Source: Plumapathes pennacea (Eukaryota; Cnidaria; Anthozoa; Antipatharia; Myriopathidae). From it: a stretch of 64,000 nucleotides of DNA. The first letter of the stretch is position 1, and the number at the start of each line of letters is the position of its first letter. The notes under the pieces were generated by a model, which was not told the DNA's origin, did no database searches, and was given only the letters and a program-made list of their open reading frames with translations. Position numbers and translations under genes: made by a program. The stretch is taken from NCBI GenBank assembly GCA_964036295.1, contig OZ038464.1, positions 20,287,443-20,351,442 on the forward strand, written 5' to 3'. This document shows positions 32,975-43,165 of this stretch, in pieces.

Positions 32975-35183
32975 TCAAGTATTTTGCTGGTGGTTACTGG
33001 GTTGAGGTTTATTTTTATTCAAAGGAAATTGAATTGTTGACTTTTGCCGTCTGTGATATGGATCAGCGTCGTCATCTTCTTCGTCATCTCCGTCGTCGTC
33101 ATGGTCGGACGCCTCTTCGTCCCTGTCTTCCGGGTATACATCTGGCGGGACGGGACCCTCTTCTTCATCGTCATCTTGATCCCGATCCCAGTCCGGACCT
33201 TGTTCCTCGTCTTGACCTTGATCTTGATACGATGCAGGATCTAAATCGTCTACTCGTTCAGGGTTTTGTGGATTTCTTGCGTTGAATGGCATTGAAGGCC
33301 TATAAAAGCGGCTCAAGAATGGCTGAAACGAAGCTAAGGGGTTGTTCATTTGCATAATTGACGACAAATCAGGTGGATAGGCAGCTTGCGTATCTAAACC
33401 TGTATTGCCCATCGCTGGTTGCGACATCAATGCCTGTTGCACGGTCCCTCGAGACTGGCTTTGTGTGTTAAAATAATCTGCCATGCTCTGCATCTGGTTT
33501 TGTTCCTGTTGAAGCATTTGTCTTGGATTATTGGCGTTGAATCCCTCAACCCCAGGGAGGGGTGAAGTCAGGTCAGCGGCTGATTCCGACGGGCTCATCA
33601 TCCCTGCAGGGCTCTCAGAGCCACTGGGGGCATTCCAACTCTGTGCGCCGTACAGGCTTTCGCCGTTTTTAGTGTCCATTGGTAGACCTTTCATTTGATT
33701 GAAGAACTGATTTAGTTCCATTCGACTCGCCCATTTGCCGTCATCATCAGCGGATACAGAGGCGGATAAAGGTTGAATTGCCAAAGTACCCGACTCATCA
33801 TTCAAATCCTTCTGTCTATCACTCTTGTTATAATCATAAACATGATGAGAGGAAAACTTCTTAGCCATCTCATTGTGTACTTTACGAATAGGCTTTCGTC
33901 TTGTACGTTGCCCATCGCTGTGTTCAACGACTATTGCTTTATCTTTCGCTTGATGAAGTTTCTTATCATTTACATCCAGCGCTAGGGTTTTCTTTTTTCG
34001 TTGTATTATACGGTGTATCAACTTACGAACATCCTTAAACAACTTGTTTCTGGAAGATTCCAATTTTTCTTGAGTACTGAGCGTCTTGTTATTTGATACA
34101 TTAACCGAGCCTTTGTGAGACAGTACGTCGGACAGTGTTCCGTTGTGCATCTTTTTCTTTAGATTATCGACCGCTTTCAGAGCCTGCAGTCGAAGTAAAT
34201 GAATGACAGATTGAACGCCTTGATCTTTCATATGTTCTACATGTGGTTGTTTCATTTTAACTTTGTGAGTGCTGTCAACATCAAGATCTCCTCTCTGAAA
34301 TGAATCCATAAGTTGACGAATTCGTTTGTCTTTGATAACTTGAACCCCCGACAGCACCTTAAGTTGTTCGGGATTCTTCACAACTACATTTTTTCTAGAA
34401 CTATGTCGTGGATCGTTCGGTGGTGTCAATGAAGTTTTCTCGATGATGTGGGTGGAATCCGGCTTCGAGGAGGTGCGGTGCTGTTTACACAAATCAGTGC
34501 TTGAATCACTCCGCCCTTCTTTCTCTTCATGTTTACACGAACTGTGCGGCAGCTTCTCGATCTGCACCTGAGACGCTAAAATGTGTGAAATATTGACAAT
34601 AAATGACATGGAATGCCCGTAACCCTTTCACTACCAAGGGTGACTGATTTGACTCCACCTTGCCAAAGCTTTCGTCAAATGAAAACTGAAACTGGAATAA
34701 AGACTTCTGTGAACTAGAGGCCCTGTTTAATTCTTGTTGCCATTTTTGCCCTGGCTCCTGGCTTCTCCAATCAGTAAATATATTGTAAATGGTGAACAAG
34801 CAACTTCAAACCGGTTCATGTAGAGTTCAAGTGTCCCCGCTATTCCTTACCCTCTGCCATTGTAAGCCCGACTGCACGTAAACAATTCCCCACAGGAGTT
34901 GTTTAGTTTCCTGTTTAATGACCATTGAATCTGCAGCCGGATTGGTTGCCACAGCAAATCCCTAATATAATTTACATTCCTTTCGACGATCGTTACAGAC
35001 ATCAAACTTGGCATGCAAGACCAGCATTACATATTATAAACCATCTTGCCATTATATTGACGAGAAATGGCGACATTTTGTGACCAGCAAAGATGACCAG
35101 TAGTGTGAAGTGTATTGCTTACCAGTTGTTTTGCCGGTAGTCAGGAGAAAGCAAGCCACAAGAGTGACAACAGACAACTGCAT
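32975..35183 (-). CDS. Gene A: secreted disordered protein with acidic C-terminal tail
   Basis: Exon 1 (35123-35183) encodes the signal peptide MQLSVVTLVACFLLTTG; after a 547-bp phase-1 intron, exon 2 (32975-34575) encodes the rest, 553 residues in all. Residues about 85-290 are Lys/Arg-rich with short leucine helices (SVIHLLRLQALKAVDNLKKK, KLFKDVRKLIHRIIQRKKK). About 340-450 is rich in Gln, Met, Ser and Asn (GMMSPSESA, NPRQMLQQEQNQMQSMA). Residues 476-525 are strongly acidic (over 25 Asp/Glu, including DHDDDGDDEEDDDAD), then a basic tail. No known domain was found. The acidic tail could bind calcium, as in acidic skeletal-matrix proteins, but that is inference. It is divergent to gene B (start codons 1.05 kb apart) and is the only member of the cluster on the minus strand. 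Confidence 0.85.
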
Positions 35184-36235
35184 CCCTCTGACCCGTTAAA
35201 GCCCGCAACACACTAGCACGTGCGAACTGAACACGTATCTATGTGTGTAGAGTCAGAAATAGAATGAGTCGACTTGCCATGTTAAACGAAGCTTTATCTT
35301 CCTGACATGCATTATTAATGAGAACCTAGCTCTACACCTAAGTGATATAACAAGAAAGACATTTTTGAACGCAATGGATACGTCCTATGATGAGAGATCT
35401 TTTTGTTTCATTGACAGTCGGCTCAGTTTCAAAAAGAGCGCGCTTTATTATAAGAGTAAACTTCAGTCTTGTTTACTAAAAGTATTGAACCAATAAATAG
35501 CTGATATAATTAACACTTCGTTGGAACACTGTCAACACGTTTCGGCGTTGTACTAAAGAATGAACCTAATCTGGTATTTTTTAAGGAAACCATTGGCAGT
35601 GTTGGATTCACTCGTCAATTTTTAGCGCTACACGGCTGAATGGTCTCACCTGCTGGTGTCATATCACAGATTAGTTCTTTTTTTGTTTGAGTAAGTTAAT
35701 TTATTGCACTTTTTCTAAAGTTTATAGATTTTGGTCTTTATCGTCGGCTACAAGAGTTTGCAACGTCTTAAGTCACTTTCGCTGAAGCTCTCAGGTAATA
35801 ATCTTTGTTTTAGTTTATACATTGGCTCCTTTTACAGCTAATTTCTACGCTTTCAATATTTATAACATAATATAGCCGGAATATGTTTTTGTTCGGATAC
35901 TGATACTAAACAATCTCGCTGCAAGTTTCCTTTTTTTATTATTATTAACCTTCAAATAAGGCACTGAATCGGTTCCTTAAATATCAACTTTAGAAAGACA
36001 ACTTTATAGTGCAAACCAGCGGGCTCAATAGATATCTACCCTCGTTGGTCGCTCTTTAGACAAAATACTTTGATGTTGTCAGACAAAACTAGCGTAACGT
36101 ATATTCAACCCGATCGGCCACAACAAATAGGACTTCTGAAGCTGACGATTCTGTTTAAACAGAATTTATGGAATGTGTGTTGAACTCTAGAAGACCCATC
36201 AATCACAACCTGAGAAGTCAGCGGTAACCGGCTAG
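35184..36235. promoter_or_regulatory. Divergent intergenic region between genes A and B
   Basis: A 1.05-kb region between two head-to-head cluster genes; it should hold both promoters. No convincing TATA pair was found. 'aacctgagaagtcag' at 36208-36222 just before the gene B start could be an acceptor for a 5' UTR intron. Confidence 0.35.
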
Positions 36236-37498
36236 ATGCTCGTCGTGGCCTGGTGCGTACTTGTACTCGCTGCTGCAGTGACAAAGGCCAGCGGTAAGTA
36301 GCTTGAATAGAAATAAAAAAAATTGGCAACGCTTCTTCCTTTGGAACTTATATTTTGTTTCACAATATTTGCTTTTGATTTTCTCATTAGCGTTTTCTTG
36401 ATAGGTTAGTCATGTATTGCTTAGCGTTATTATATTGAAAGTTGACTTTTCTTTAAATTCAGTTTTAAGGTTTGCGAGAAGTAAAGATCCTACCAACCTA
36501 ATGACCAAAAAACAAACAACCAACAACAACATCAACGACGGTGCCCTGCATCACGTGAAAAAACTTGGGACCAATGAAATAGAAGGTCTGTTGCAAGACT
36601 TGGACCAACAAACGACGGCCACAGAAGACGCCGAAGAAATCGGTTCAGATTTGCTCAGTGGAAGATTGATAAAAGAACTCGCCATTAAGGAGGAGATTGA
36701 GGAAGAGGAAAAGCAAAACTTGACTGGTTAGTCCATGCAAACGTTGAACACAATTTTGAATTTGTTTTGGGACCTTTAGGGCCAAGGAATTAGTTTTACA
36801 AGATATAGTAGAGGTAATTTATCATTTCAAGACGCAAAAAAGATCAGCATTAGAAATTAATGCAAGTGACTCGACCCCGCCAGGACTCGAACCTGGAATC
36901 TTCTGATCCGAAGTCAGACGCCTTATCCATTAGGCCACGAGGCCAAACACGAAAGTTTCAACACCATGTATCAGTCCAGTTATTAGACACACTATAATCT
37001 AATCTGGCTTTCTTGCAACTGCAACAGGTTCAGATATGTTGATAGATTAATCGTCAGCAGTCCAGACTTAAAAGCTAGCTTGTTCGTTTTAAGAAAGCGA
37101 AGCAATAATACATTCTAAATATGTCAAGCTACTGCCAACGTTTTGGATCACTATATGAAAATATCCCGTTGAATTCTGGCGAAGACAAGCTAATAAATTA
37201 GTTCCCTCTTTTAGTACAAACCATAATGCACCCGCTATCTTCACGTTCCTCATTGCGATGTTGTATTTCAGACATAAGCTCGCGTGTCACACCAGACCTT
37301 CCTCCGCCGCCCATGCTCAAAGATGATTCTGGAACGCCCGGCAAGACAACAGCCAGGGAGAGCGGCATAAGTTACCTGACAGGCGAACCTGTGTGGATAG
37401 AAAGTCGGGAACTTCAAACTTACTCTGGCTCTGGCAAGCACGAGAGATTCATGTTTTATCCAGTCACTATTGACAATGAGAACGGCCTCAGCTCATAA
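36236..37498 (+). CDS. Gene B: small secreted protein, three coding exons
   Basis: Exons 36236-36293, 36463-36726 and 37272-37498 join in frame to 182 residues; both introns are phase 1. Exon 1 gives the signal peptide MLVVAWCVLVLAAAVTKAS. Exon 2 is polar, with a stretch of alternating Leu and acidic residues (EIEGLLQDLDQQ, IKELAIKEEIEEEEKQN) likely to form a charged helix. Exon 3 contains DLPPPPML, SGISYLTGEPVW and KHERFMFYPVTIDNENGLSS. It is the smallest cluster member and the only one with a second coding intron, which carries a tRNA-Arg gene on the other strand. No domain recognised. AATAAA at 37968-37973 may end the transcript. Confidence 0.75.
36872..36944 (-). tRNA. tRNA-Arg (anticodon TCG)
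   Basis: The minus strand gives a complete 73-nt cloverleaf: acceptor GGCCTCG pairing with CGGGGTC (two G-U pairs), D-arm TGGCCTAATGGATAAGGC, anticodon arm TCTGA-CTTCGGA-TCAGA with anticodon TCG, and T-arm CCAGG-TTCGAGT-CCTGG. A-box and B-box (GGTTCGAGTCC) are intact. It lies antisense inside the second coding intron of gene B. Confidence 0.92.
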
Positions 37499-37660
37499 CA
37501 TAAATACGCGGGTCGATTCGATGAACCAAGTTATAAACCAATCAATATCTGATTAATTATACTGTCGTGCGCTGCCCCTGAAAGAGCACATTGGATTAAG
37601 AAGGCCATGTAGAGCTGTGGGATACGGCATAGTCATAAGATAAGTTCACTTGTTAAAAAG

Positions 37661-37705
37661 GCAAGTGAAGCAATCCCGCCAGGGCTCGAACGTTGAATGC
37701 CAGAC
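37661..37705 (-). pseudogene. tRNA-Arg-derived relic
   Basis: 'gcaagtgaagcaatcccgcc' then agggctcgaacgttgaatgcc resembles the flank and 3' half of the tRNA-Arg at 36862-36900 (gcaagtgactcgaccccgcc, then aggactcgaacctggaatc). The T-arm no longer pairs well and the 5' half is missing. It is a decayed partial duplicate or a tRNA-derived retroposon fragment 0.8 kb away. Confidence 0.6.
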
Positions 37706-38418
37706 TCCTTGTTTATTACAATAGAATACCATTCTGTGAAAACTAGTTTTGTTCTGTGTCAATGCAAGGGTCCTACTATATAAGGTTGATCGCCGAAAAG
37801 GTGTAAGCTGACGTTTCCGCTGTTTTCGCGGAAGCTACTGAGATCATAATATTTCCCAGACCGCACTCCATTGCATCGTATCTGAAACGTTGTAGTTCTG
37901 TCTGACCTTACATGTTTGATTTGCTGGAGCCACCCTGAGAGGTTATCTCGACTTTTTGATTATAAATAATAAACTATCCCACGGGACTCACAAGAATAGA
38001 CACTAAGTTTATCAGCAGCAATGTACAACGGAAGCAACAACATATCCAATCAGTTTCATCAGGAACTAACCAGGCGCTTTTGCCACTCTGAGGATATAGG
38101 TGAGTCATCGCAGTTTCCTTGAAGTAACCTTGGCCAGATCCCGAACAGTATATTTCAAACAAGTTTGCTTTTCGTGATTTTAACGATACTTATCACGTCA
38201 AATTGATGATATGTTTAATTCTCTTTCAAAGGATGTAATCTGTTATAACTATGTGCACTTTGTGTAAGCGCTGTGCCCGTTTTTAGGGCTAGCACCTGAA
38301 TAGGAGACGGGTTTTCCAACATGGTGGCTTGTTGAGGACCGCTGTCATTCCGTTCACAGTCAGTTGAGATCAGTGTTTTTTCTTTGCTGCAGGATCTTTT
38401 AGATGTTGACGCCCGAAT

Positions 38419-39991
38419 ATGAGAGCTCGAGTTCTTCTCGTGTGGATTTTAGGTGCCATTCTCATGACTCCAGGTAAAGTCGTCTTTAATTGTGCGTTTC
38501 GTGTTTACATTGCATGCGCGCACCTCACGACAGACTGACTGATAAACATTGCTTCTCAAAGGTCATCTTACTCGAGGCAAAGTATACAACATACGGCGTT
38601 TAGTACATATCCGGAATCACCCAAAGCTAGACCCAACAGATGAGAAGTCACCCACTCGGAAAAGCATACTTTTTGACGTAGTCAACAAACAAGACCTTCA
38701 AACTGGAATATATGATAGCATGGGTAGAGTTCCCTGGAAGAGCTATAACAGCGATGAGGAGAGAAATGCCCAAGGCAACGTGGAAAAGTCTCTGGAAGAA
38801 ATAACGCAGTTGTATAAGAAACTGTACAATGACGTGAAAATAAATGGGCGAAAACTCAGCTCTTTGAAAGCACAGAACGTAATTCAAACAGACAGCAAGA
38901 GTCTGAGTAGCATCGAGCCCTTGTCTGAAGCAGACGACGTGGTACAAATTAATGCTAAAGGCGGAAATGTGAAAGTTCTTCCGGTAAACTTTGCTCCACT
39001 CCAATTCGTTCAATCAAGAACTAACTCTTTGTCGTATGGTCGAGAACCTTCAGCTGGGCCACCGATTAATTTACAAACGTCAAGTAATAGTCCTCTGGGT
39101 GCTCAGTCAATTCTTCAAATGGATGATAGTGCTGATAATCCCACGAAATCTTTCCAAGAAATTGAAGAGATAATAAAGAGTGATAAAAACAACAACCCGA
39201 TCGCAGTACAGCTGCCTTTGAGTCGGCAGACTGACGTTATTGATGCTCAGCAACAATCACTTGAGCAAAAAGATGCTACTGATATCAATCAACAGGTTTC
39301 CGAACCCAAACTAATGGCATTCCAAAGCATGTCCAATGCATTTCCTAACATTCTAAGAAATGAACCAGGCAAAGTCGTAGATATCGGCCAACAAGCTCTG
39401 GTGGAGGAAAACACAGAACGAACTCCGCGCCTGAATCCCGGCAGTGTCGTACAAAATGTGTTAGGAAATAATGTTAACATCGATCAACAGCAGTTGTATC
39501 CAGTACAAGACCAGCTATTATTGGCGACAGGAAACACTGGCGCAGATAAAGAGGTACTTCAGGGCCGAGTGGGGACTCTACAAGACAGTGCTGTCACAGG
39601 GTCACAAGATATGTCCCAGGAAGGTCTGGAGAGTCGCGACGCCCAGTTTCTACTCAATCACCGAGATGGTACAAACGAAGCCATGAGCCCGCCCTCTTTA
39701 AACTGGACCGCTGACGCGGGACAAACCCAGGATGCTTTGCGGAACGTCTTCAATGCTATAAATGGAGTGAAACCATTAGGTAGTCAGTTTAATGACATTG
39801 TAACTAATCCTTATTCAAGAGGTTCTCTTTACAAAGGAGGCCACCGTCCACTAAAACACGACCACAAAAAAGGAGATATGTCGCACTTTCCAAAATATTT
39901 AAGAGAAAATGGAAAGTCGAAAATGCAGCCGCCTCATGAGGCGAGAACAAACTATAATTCTACTCAGAAAATAGTGCCGTTGCCTACTTAA
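38419..39991 (+). CDS. Gene C: secreted disordered protein, paralogue of gene D
   Basis: Exon 1 (38419-38473) encodes the signal peptide MRARVLLVWILGAILMTP; an 88-bp phase-1 intron (shortest of the cluster) precedes exon 2 (38562-39991); 494 residues. Near the N-terminus, SPTRKSILFDVV (48-59), DSMGRV (70-75), then YKKLYNDVKINGRKLSSLKA (103-122) and VVQINAKGGNVKVLPV recur in gene D in the same order. The remainder is rich in Gln, Asn and Ser with repeated (D/N)IxQQ pieces (TDVIDAQQQSLEQ, DINQQVSEP, VDIGQQALVE, NVNIDQQQLYP). The tail holds GGHRPLKHDHKKGD. No Cys in the mature part, so no disulfide folding. A likely 5' UTR acceptor (ttctttgctgcag) lies at 38378-38392. Confidence 0.85.
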
Positions 39992-40044
39992 CTGTCCTTT
40001 ATCACGAGATCTTGCAATAAGATCTTAATATTGAAAGTGCACTC

Positions 40045-40202
40045 TGGGTCCAGTTGTTAAAAGAGGAGTGTATATAGCGCTTATTCGCCGGATAAATCGC
40101 TATCCAGTGGATAGTATTAACCATTTAGCTTAATTCAGTCAACTGGTTAAGAATTTATCCTTTGGATAGCGCTGTCCACTCTTCGAACAACCGGGCCCCG
40201 GT
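40045..40202. mobile_element. Palindromic MITE with gttgttaaaa/cgaacaac ends
   Basis: The left end 'gggtccagttgttaaaagag' and the right end 'cttcgaacaaccgggccc' are inverted relatives, and the inner words 'ggataaatcgctatcc' with agtggatag are mirrored by aatttatcctttggatagcg. It starts 54 bp after the gene C stop and so probably lies in its 3' UTR. I recall similar elements as abundant in coral genomes. Confidence 0.65.
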
Positions 40203-40665
40203 CTCTTGTTAGGCAGTCGTACTGATCAAACTCAGAAAGGACGCATTTATCGAAAAACAATCGGGATATTTTATAAATGACAATTAGTAGCTCTAGTTCA
40301 TCACTGCTCTGTTCCCAGTGCATTCTCAGTTTTCTCCGTTGCAGTCCACGACATTGATAACCGTGGAATTGAACATAGGTGGTGCCTAATAATATTAAAG
40401 GTGAAGACTCGTAAACTCTCAGTCAGGTGTCCGCTAAGCTCATGCAGTACCGCGCAACTCGGGTGACGTCCGGCTAGCTTCAAAATTATGTTTAAACTTG
40501 CAATAAACGTGCCTCGGTTCACTGGGTGACTTGGGTATCCAGCATCTTGACCCAGGGATACACAAGTCACAGGTAAAACCACGATATCACTGACCTTTCT
40601 CCCAGTTAATAATAAATTGTACACAGAGTGTAGACGTTACCCTACTTACACTGAAGAAACTAGTA

Positions 40666-42022
40666 ATGGACGTCAGGATAATAATCTTTCTTGTGTGGAT
40701 TCCGTGCGTTGCCTCTCTGATAAAAGGTAATATCGGTGTTGGAGTTCAAAATTTTCTTTTTTATGTCAGTTCTTTCATATCCCTATTATTACGAAATGTT
40801 ACAATTCCTGGAATGTATATATGTCGGATGTGTGTTTCTGGGCTGGAGCTGAAAGTGGACTAATAAGCGTGTACCGTAAAGTATTTACGGCATCGCTAGA
40901 GTTTCGAAGCCCAATGAATTAGAACAAGAAAAGATAATCATTCCAACTGCCTCAGTGGCCGCAAGACGTATCGTTCAACTTGTTTATAGGGCTAATGGCT
41001 TCACCTTATGTGTTAAACTATTTTCTCTTTGATTTCTTAATATTTATTTAGCACACTCTGCACTTGAATTTTCCATTGAGAAAAAAGTCAACGAAACACC
41101 ACCGGAACAAGAGAGGCAACCAAGAGCTCAATTAAACTTGAAAAAGGAAGCATCGAACCAGAAAACACCAACACGGAAACAAATGTCCTTCAATGAAGTC
41201 GACCAAAATATGCTCAGAGTATCAGAGCAGGAGAACACCAATCAAGCAGCCGATAATCTTGATGCTCAAAGTGACGGAGCTGCTGGATTGAACAGCGATA
41301 CGATGGGTCGGGTACAATCCTTTTACGACGAACTCACCAACAAAATGAGACGAAATGGACACAAGTTTGATCCTTCTAAAGCTCTTCACTTGAGTCAGTC
41401 GGATGACGGGAAGCTGCGGCTGATGCAGCCTTATGGCAACTCTCAAGAAACGCTTGGAAATGGATTGAAAAACCAGAAGTCGCTACCATTCCAGATCAGC
41501 TTCGGTGAACAAGGAGATCTCGCAGTGCCTATCGGGAAGATAAACACTCAGACAGACAGCAACATGGCTACTCAGCAGACTCAACAGAATAACGGTATCA
41601 ACATGAACCAGCAGGATTTGGCGAGCCCTGGAATGTTGGAGAATGTCATGTTTGATGGTTTAACGTCAGTACAAGGAGGAAGCTCGCGGCCTGGAAGCTC
41701 ACAAAATGTGTTTGGAGCGGGCGCCGGATTTGGTGGGATGGGATTTCAAGGGAATACCTTGAACACAGCTTCGACAGCAGCAATGAAGAGAGAGGGGGCT
41801 TTGATTTCTCAACATCACGGAATTTCAAATGATTATGGCTCATTTAGAATGCCTGCCAATTTTGTCGGAAGAGCTGGAGTTATCACAAAGGTTCGGGGAA
41901 CAACCTCAGAAAGGCGAAAATTTGCAATGGCTAAGGACCCATTGCACCAGAAAGGACATAAGCGTAAAACGCATTTTACTTCAAGAGAGAAAATATTTAC
42001 TGCTGTGACACAGAAAACGTAG
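40666..42022 (+). CDS. Gene D: secreted disordered protein, paralogue of gene C
   Basis: Exon 1 (40666-40726) encodes the signal peptide MDVRIIIFLVWIPCVASLIK; after a 325-bp phase-1 intron, exon 2 is 41052-42022; 343 residues. TPTRKQMSFNEVDQ (59-72), DTMGRV (103-108) and SFYDELTNKMRRNGHKFDPS (110-129) followed by KAL match gene C in order and spacing, and FQISFGEQGDLAVPI parallels the C segment VQINAKGGNVKVLPV. The middle is rich in Gln, Asn and Met (ATQQTQQNNGINMNQQ) and then Gly (FGAGAGFGGMGF). The frame ends TQKT-TAG, but the same frame stays open for another 62 codons of basic sequence. AATAAA at 42317-42322 may end the mRNA. Confidence 0.85.
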
Positions 42023-42211
42023 GTGACAGGGGGAAACGTCAGTAGAGTTGCAACAGAGAAGAGAAGGAAATCCTATTTAATAGAAATCTCAAGGACGAAG
42101 TCGAATCGTACGATATATAGAGACAAGAAGAAAACAATATCTCATCTAATACATGTATTAGCAAGTAAGCCCATGACTCAAATGAATGATAACACCAGCT
42201 TCTTAAAATAG
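42023..42211 (+). other. In-frame basic extension after the gene D stop
   Basis: Directly after the TAG at 42020-42022, the same frame continues 62 sense codons to TAA. The sequence (VTGGNVSRVATEKRRKSYLI, then EISRTKSNRTIYRDKKKTIS) is Lys/Arg-rich, like the basic C-terminal tails of genes E and F. It may be a readthrough extension, a tail lost by a recent nonsense mutation, or chance in A-rich 3' UTR. Confidence 0.35.
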
Positions 42212-42316
42212 GCTAACCTGTTTCGTCTCTGCCCCTCCCAACATGTTATATGATGGCGTTTATTTCCATTGAAGATTGGAAAAATGAAAACGAAAAATAA
42301 GAGGGCAGAATAGAAG

Positions 42317-42322
42317 AATAAA
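42317..42322 (+). terminator. Candidate poly(A) signal of gene D
   Basis: AATAAA lies 295 bp after the annotated gene D stop and 106 bp after the end of the in-frame extension. Either version of the protein would use the same 3' end. Confidence 0.45.
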
Positions 42323-43165
42323 GCAAAAACCAAACAAAAAGCGAGAAGATTTTCTTAAAAGAACCTTCTTGGTCTCAGCATGCGTAGGTTCCATTCATGG
42401 TGCTTCATTGACGACCTGACGAAAACTAGAGTGAACTTTCGATGGAAGCAGTTAATTATTAACAAGAACAAGCTGGGCGTGAAGTCATAGCGAGGATAGA
42501 ACTTTGTAAAGATGTCTCTATTTTGTGCGGGGATAACGATTCGATAAGCACAGAAAGCCAAAAACAGTCTGTGCAATTACAGGAACTGGTGAGTCCATAT
42601 ATTATTGCTTACTTTATGTTATGTCTACGATGGATGTCACAAAACTGTTTTAGGACTAACCCGAGATTTCTTAATACAGAGTATTTCCCCGAAATCATTT
42701 GGTACCCCCTTGTGTAGTTAAGAAACTAAGAACACGTCAGTCTTCAAAACGGCGATAAGGTGGTCAGTCACCCAACTACAACACTTCTTTAAAAATATAT
42801 ATATTCCAGAAGCAATGGCCTTGATTTATCAAACTTATTGGTAGCGAAAGAGTTCAACGATACTTTGGTCGTGTATTGCATGTATTTTATGTATATGCTC
42901 GTCGGCTATTAGGATCAAGCAGAACCTAAATCAAAATTGAGAGAGTGTATTGGTCTTCCCAACCAGGTAGCTGTGCGTTATTTGGCTCGAAAATAAAAAT
43001 AATCAGAAATTGATCAGTCTTACACTAGCCTATAATGTTACCGACATACAATCTTCATCTAAGTATGAATACAGCTAACTTGAGGCTAATTGTTCTTAAA
43101 ATGTCTTACGCAGATTCCGGGTGCATGCGTTTGAGATGAAACAGTGGTAAAGTGAATATTGGACC
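42323..43165. other. Intergenic region between genes D and E
   Basis: No gene was recognised. 'tcttacgcag' at 43104-43113, about 52 bp before the gene E ATG, could be a 5' UTR acceptor. The rest is AT-rich with no obvious repeat. Confidence 0.4.

Noticed and set aside
33034-33285. Arg/Leu/Asp-rich + strand frames opposite the acidic tail of gene A
   Set aside because: They are reverse-strand shadows of the GAY/GAR-rich acidic codons of gene A.
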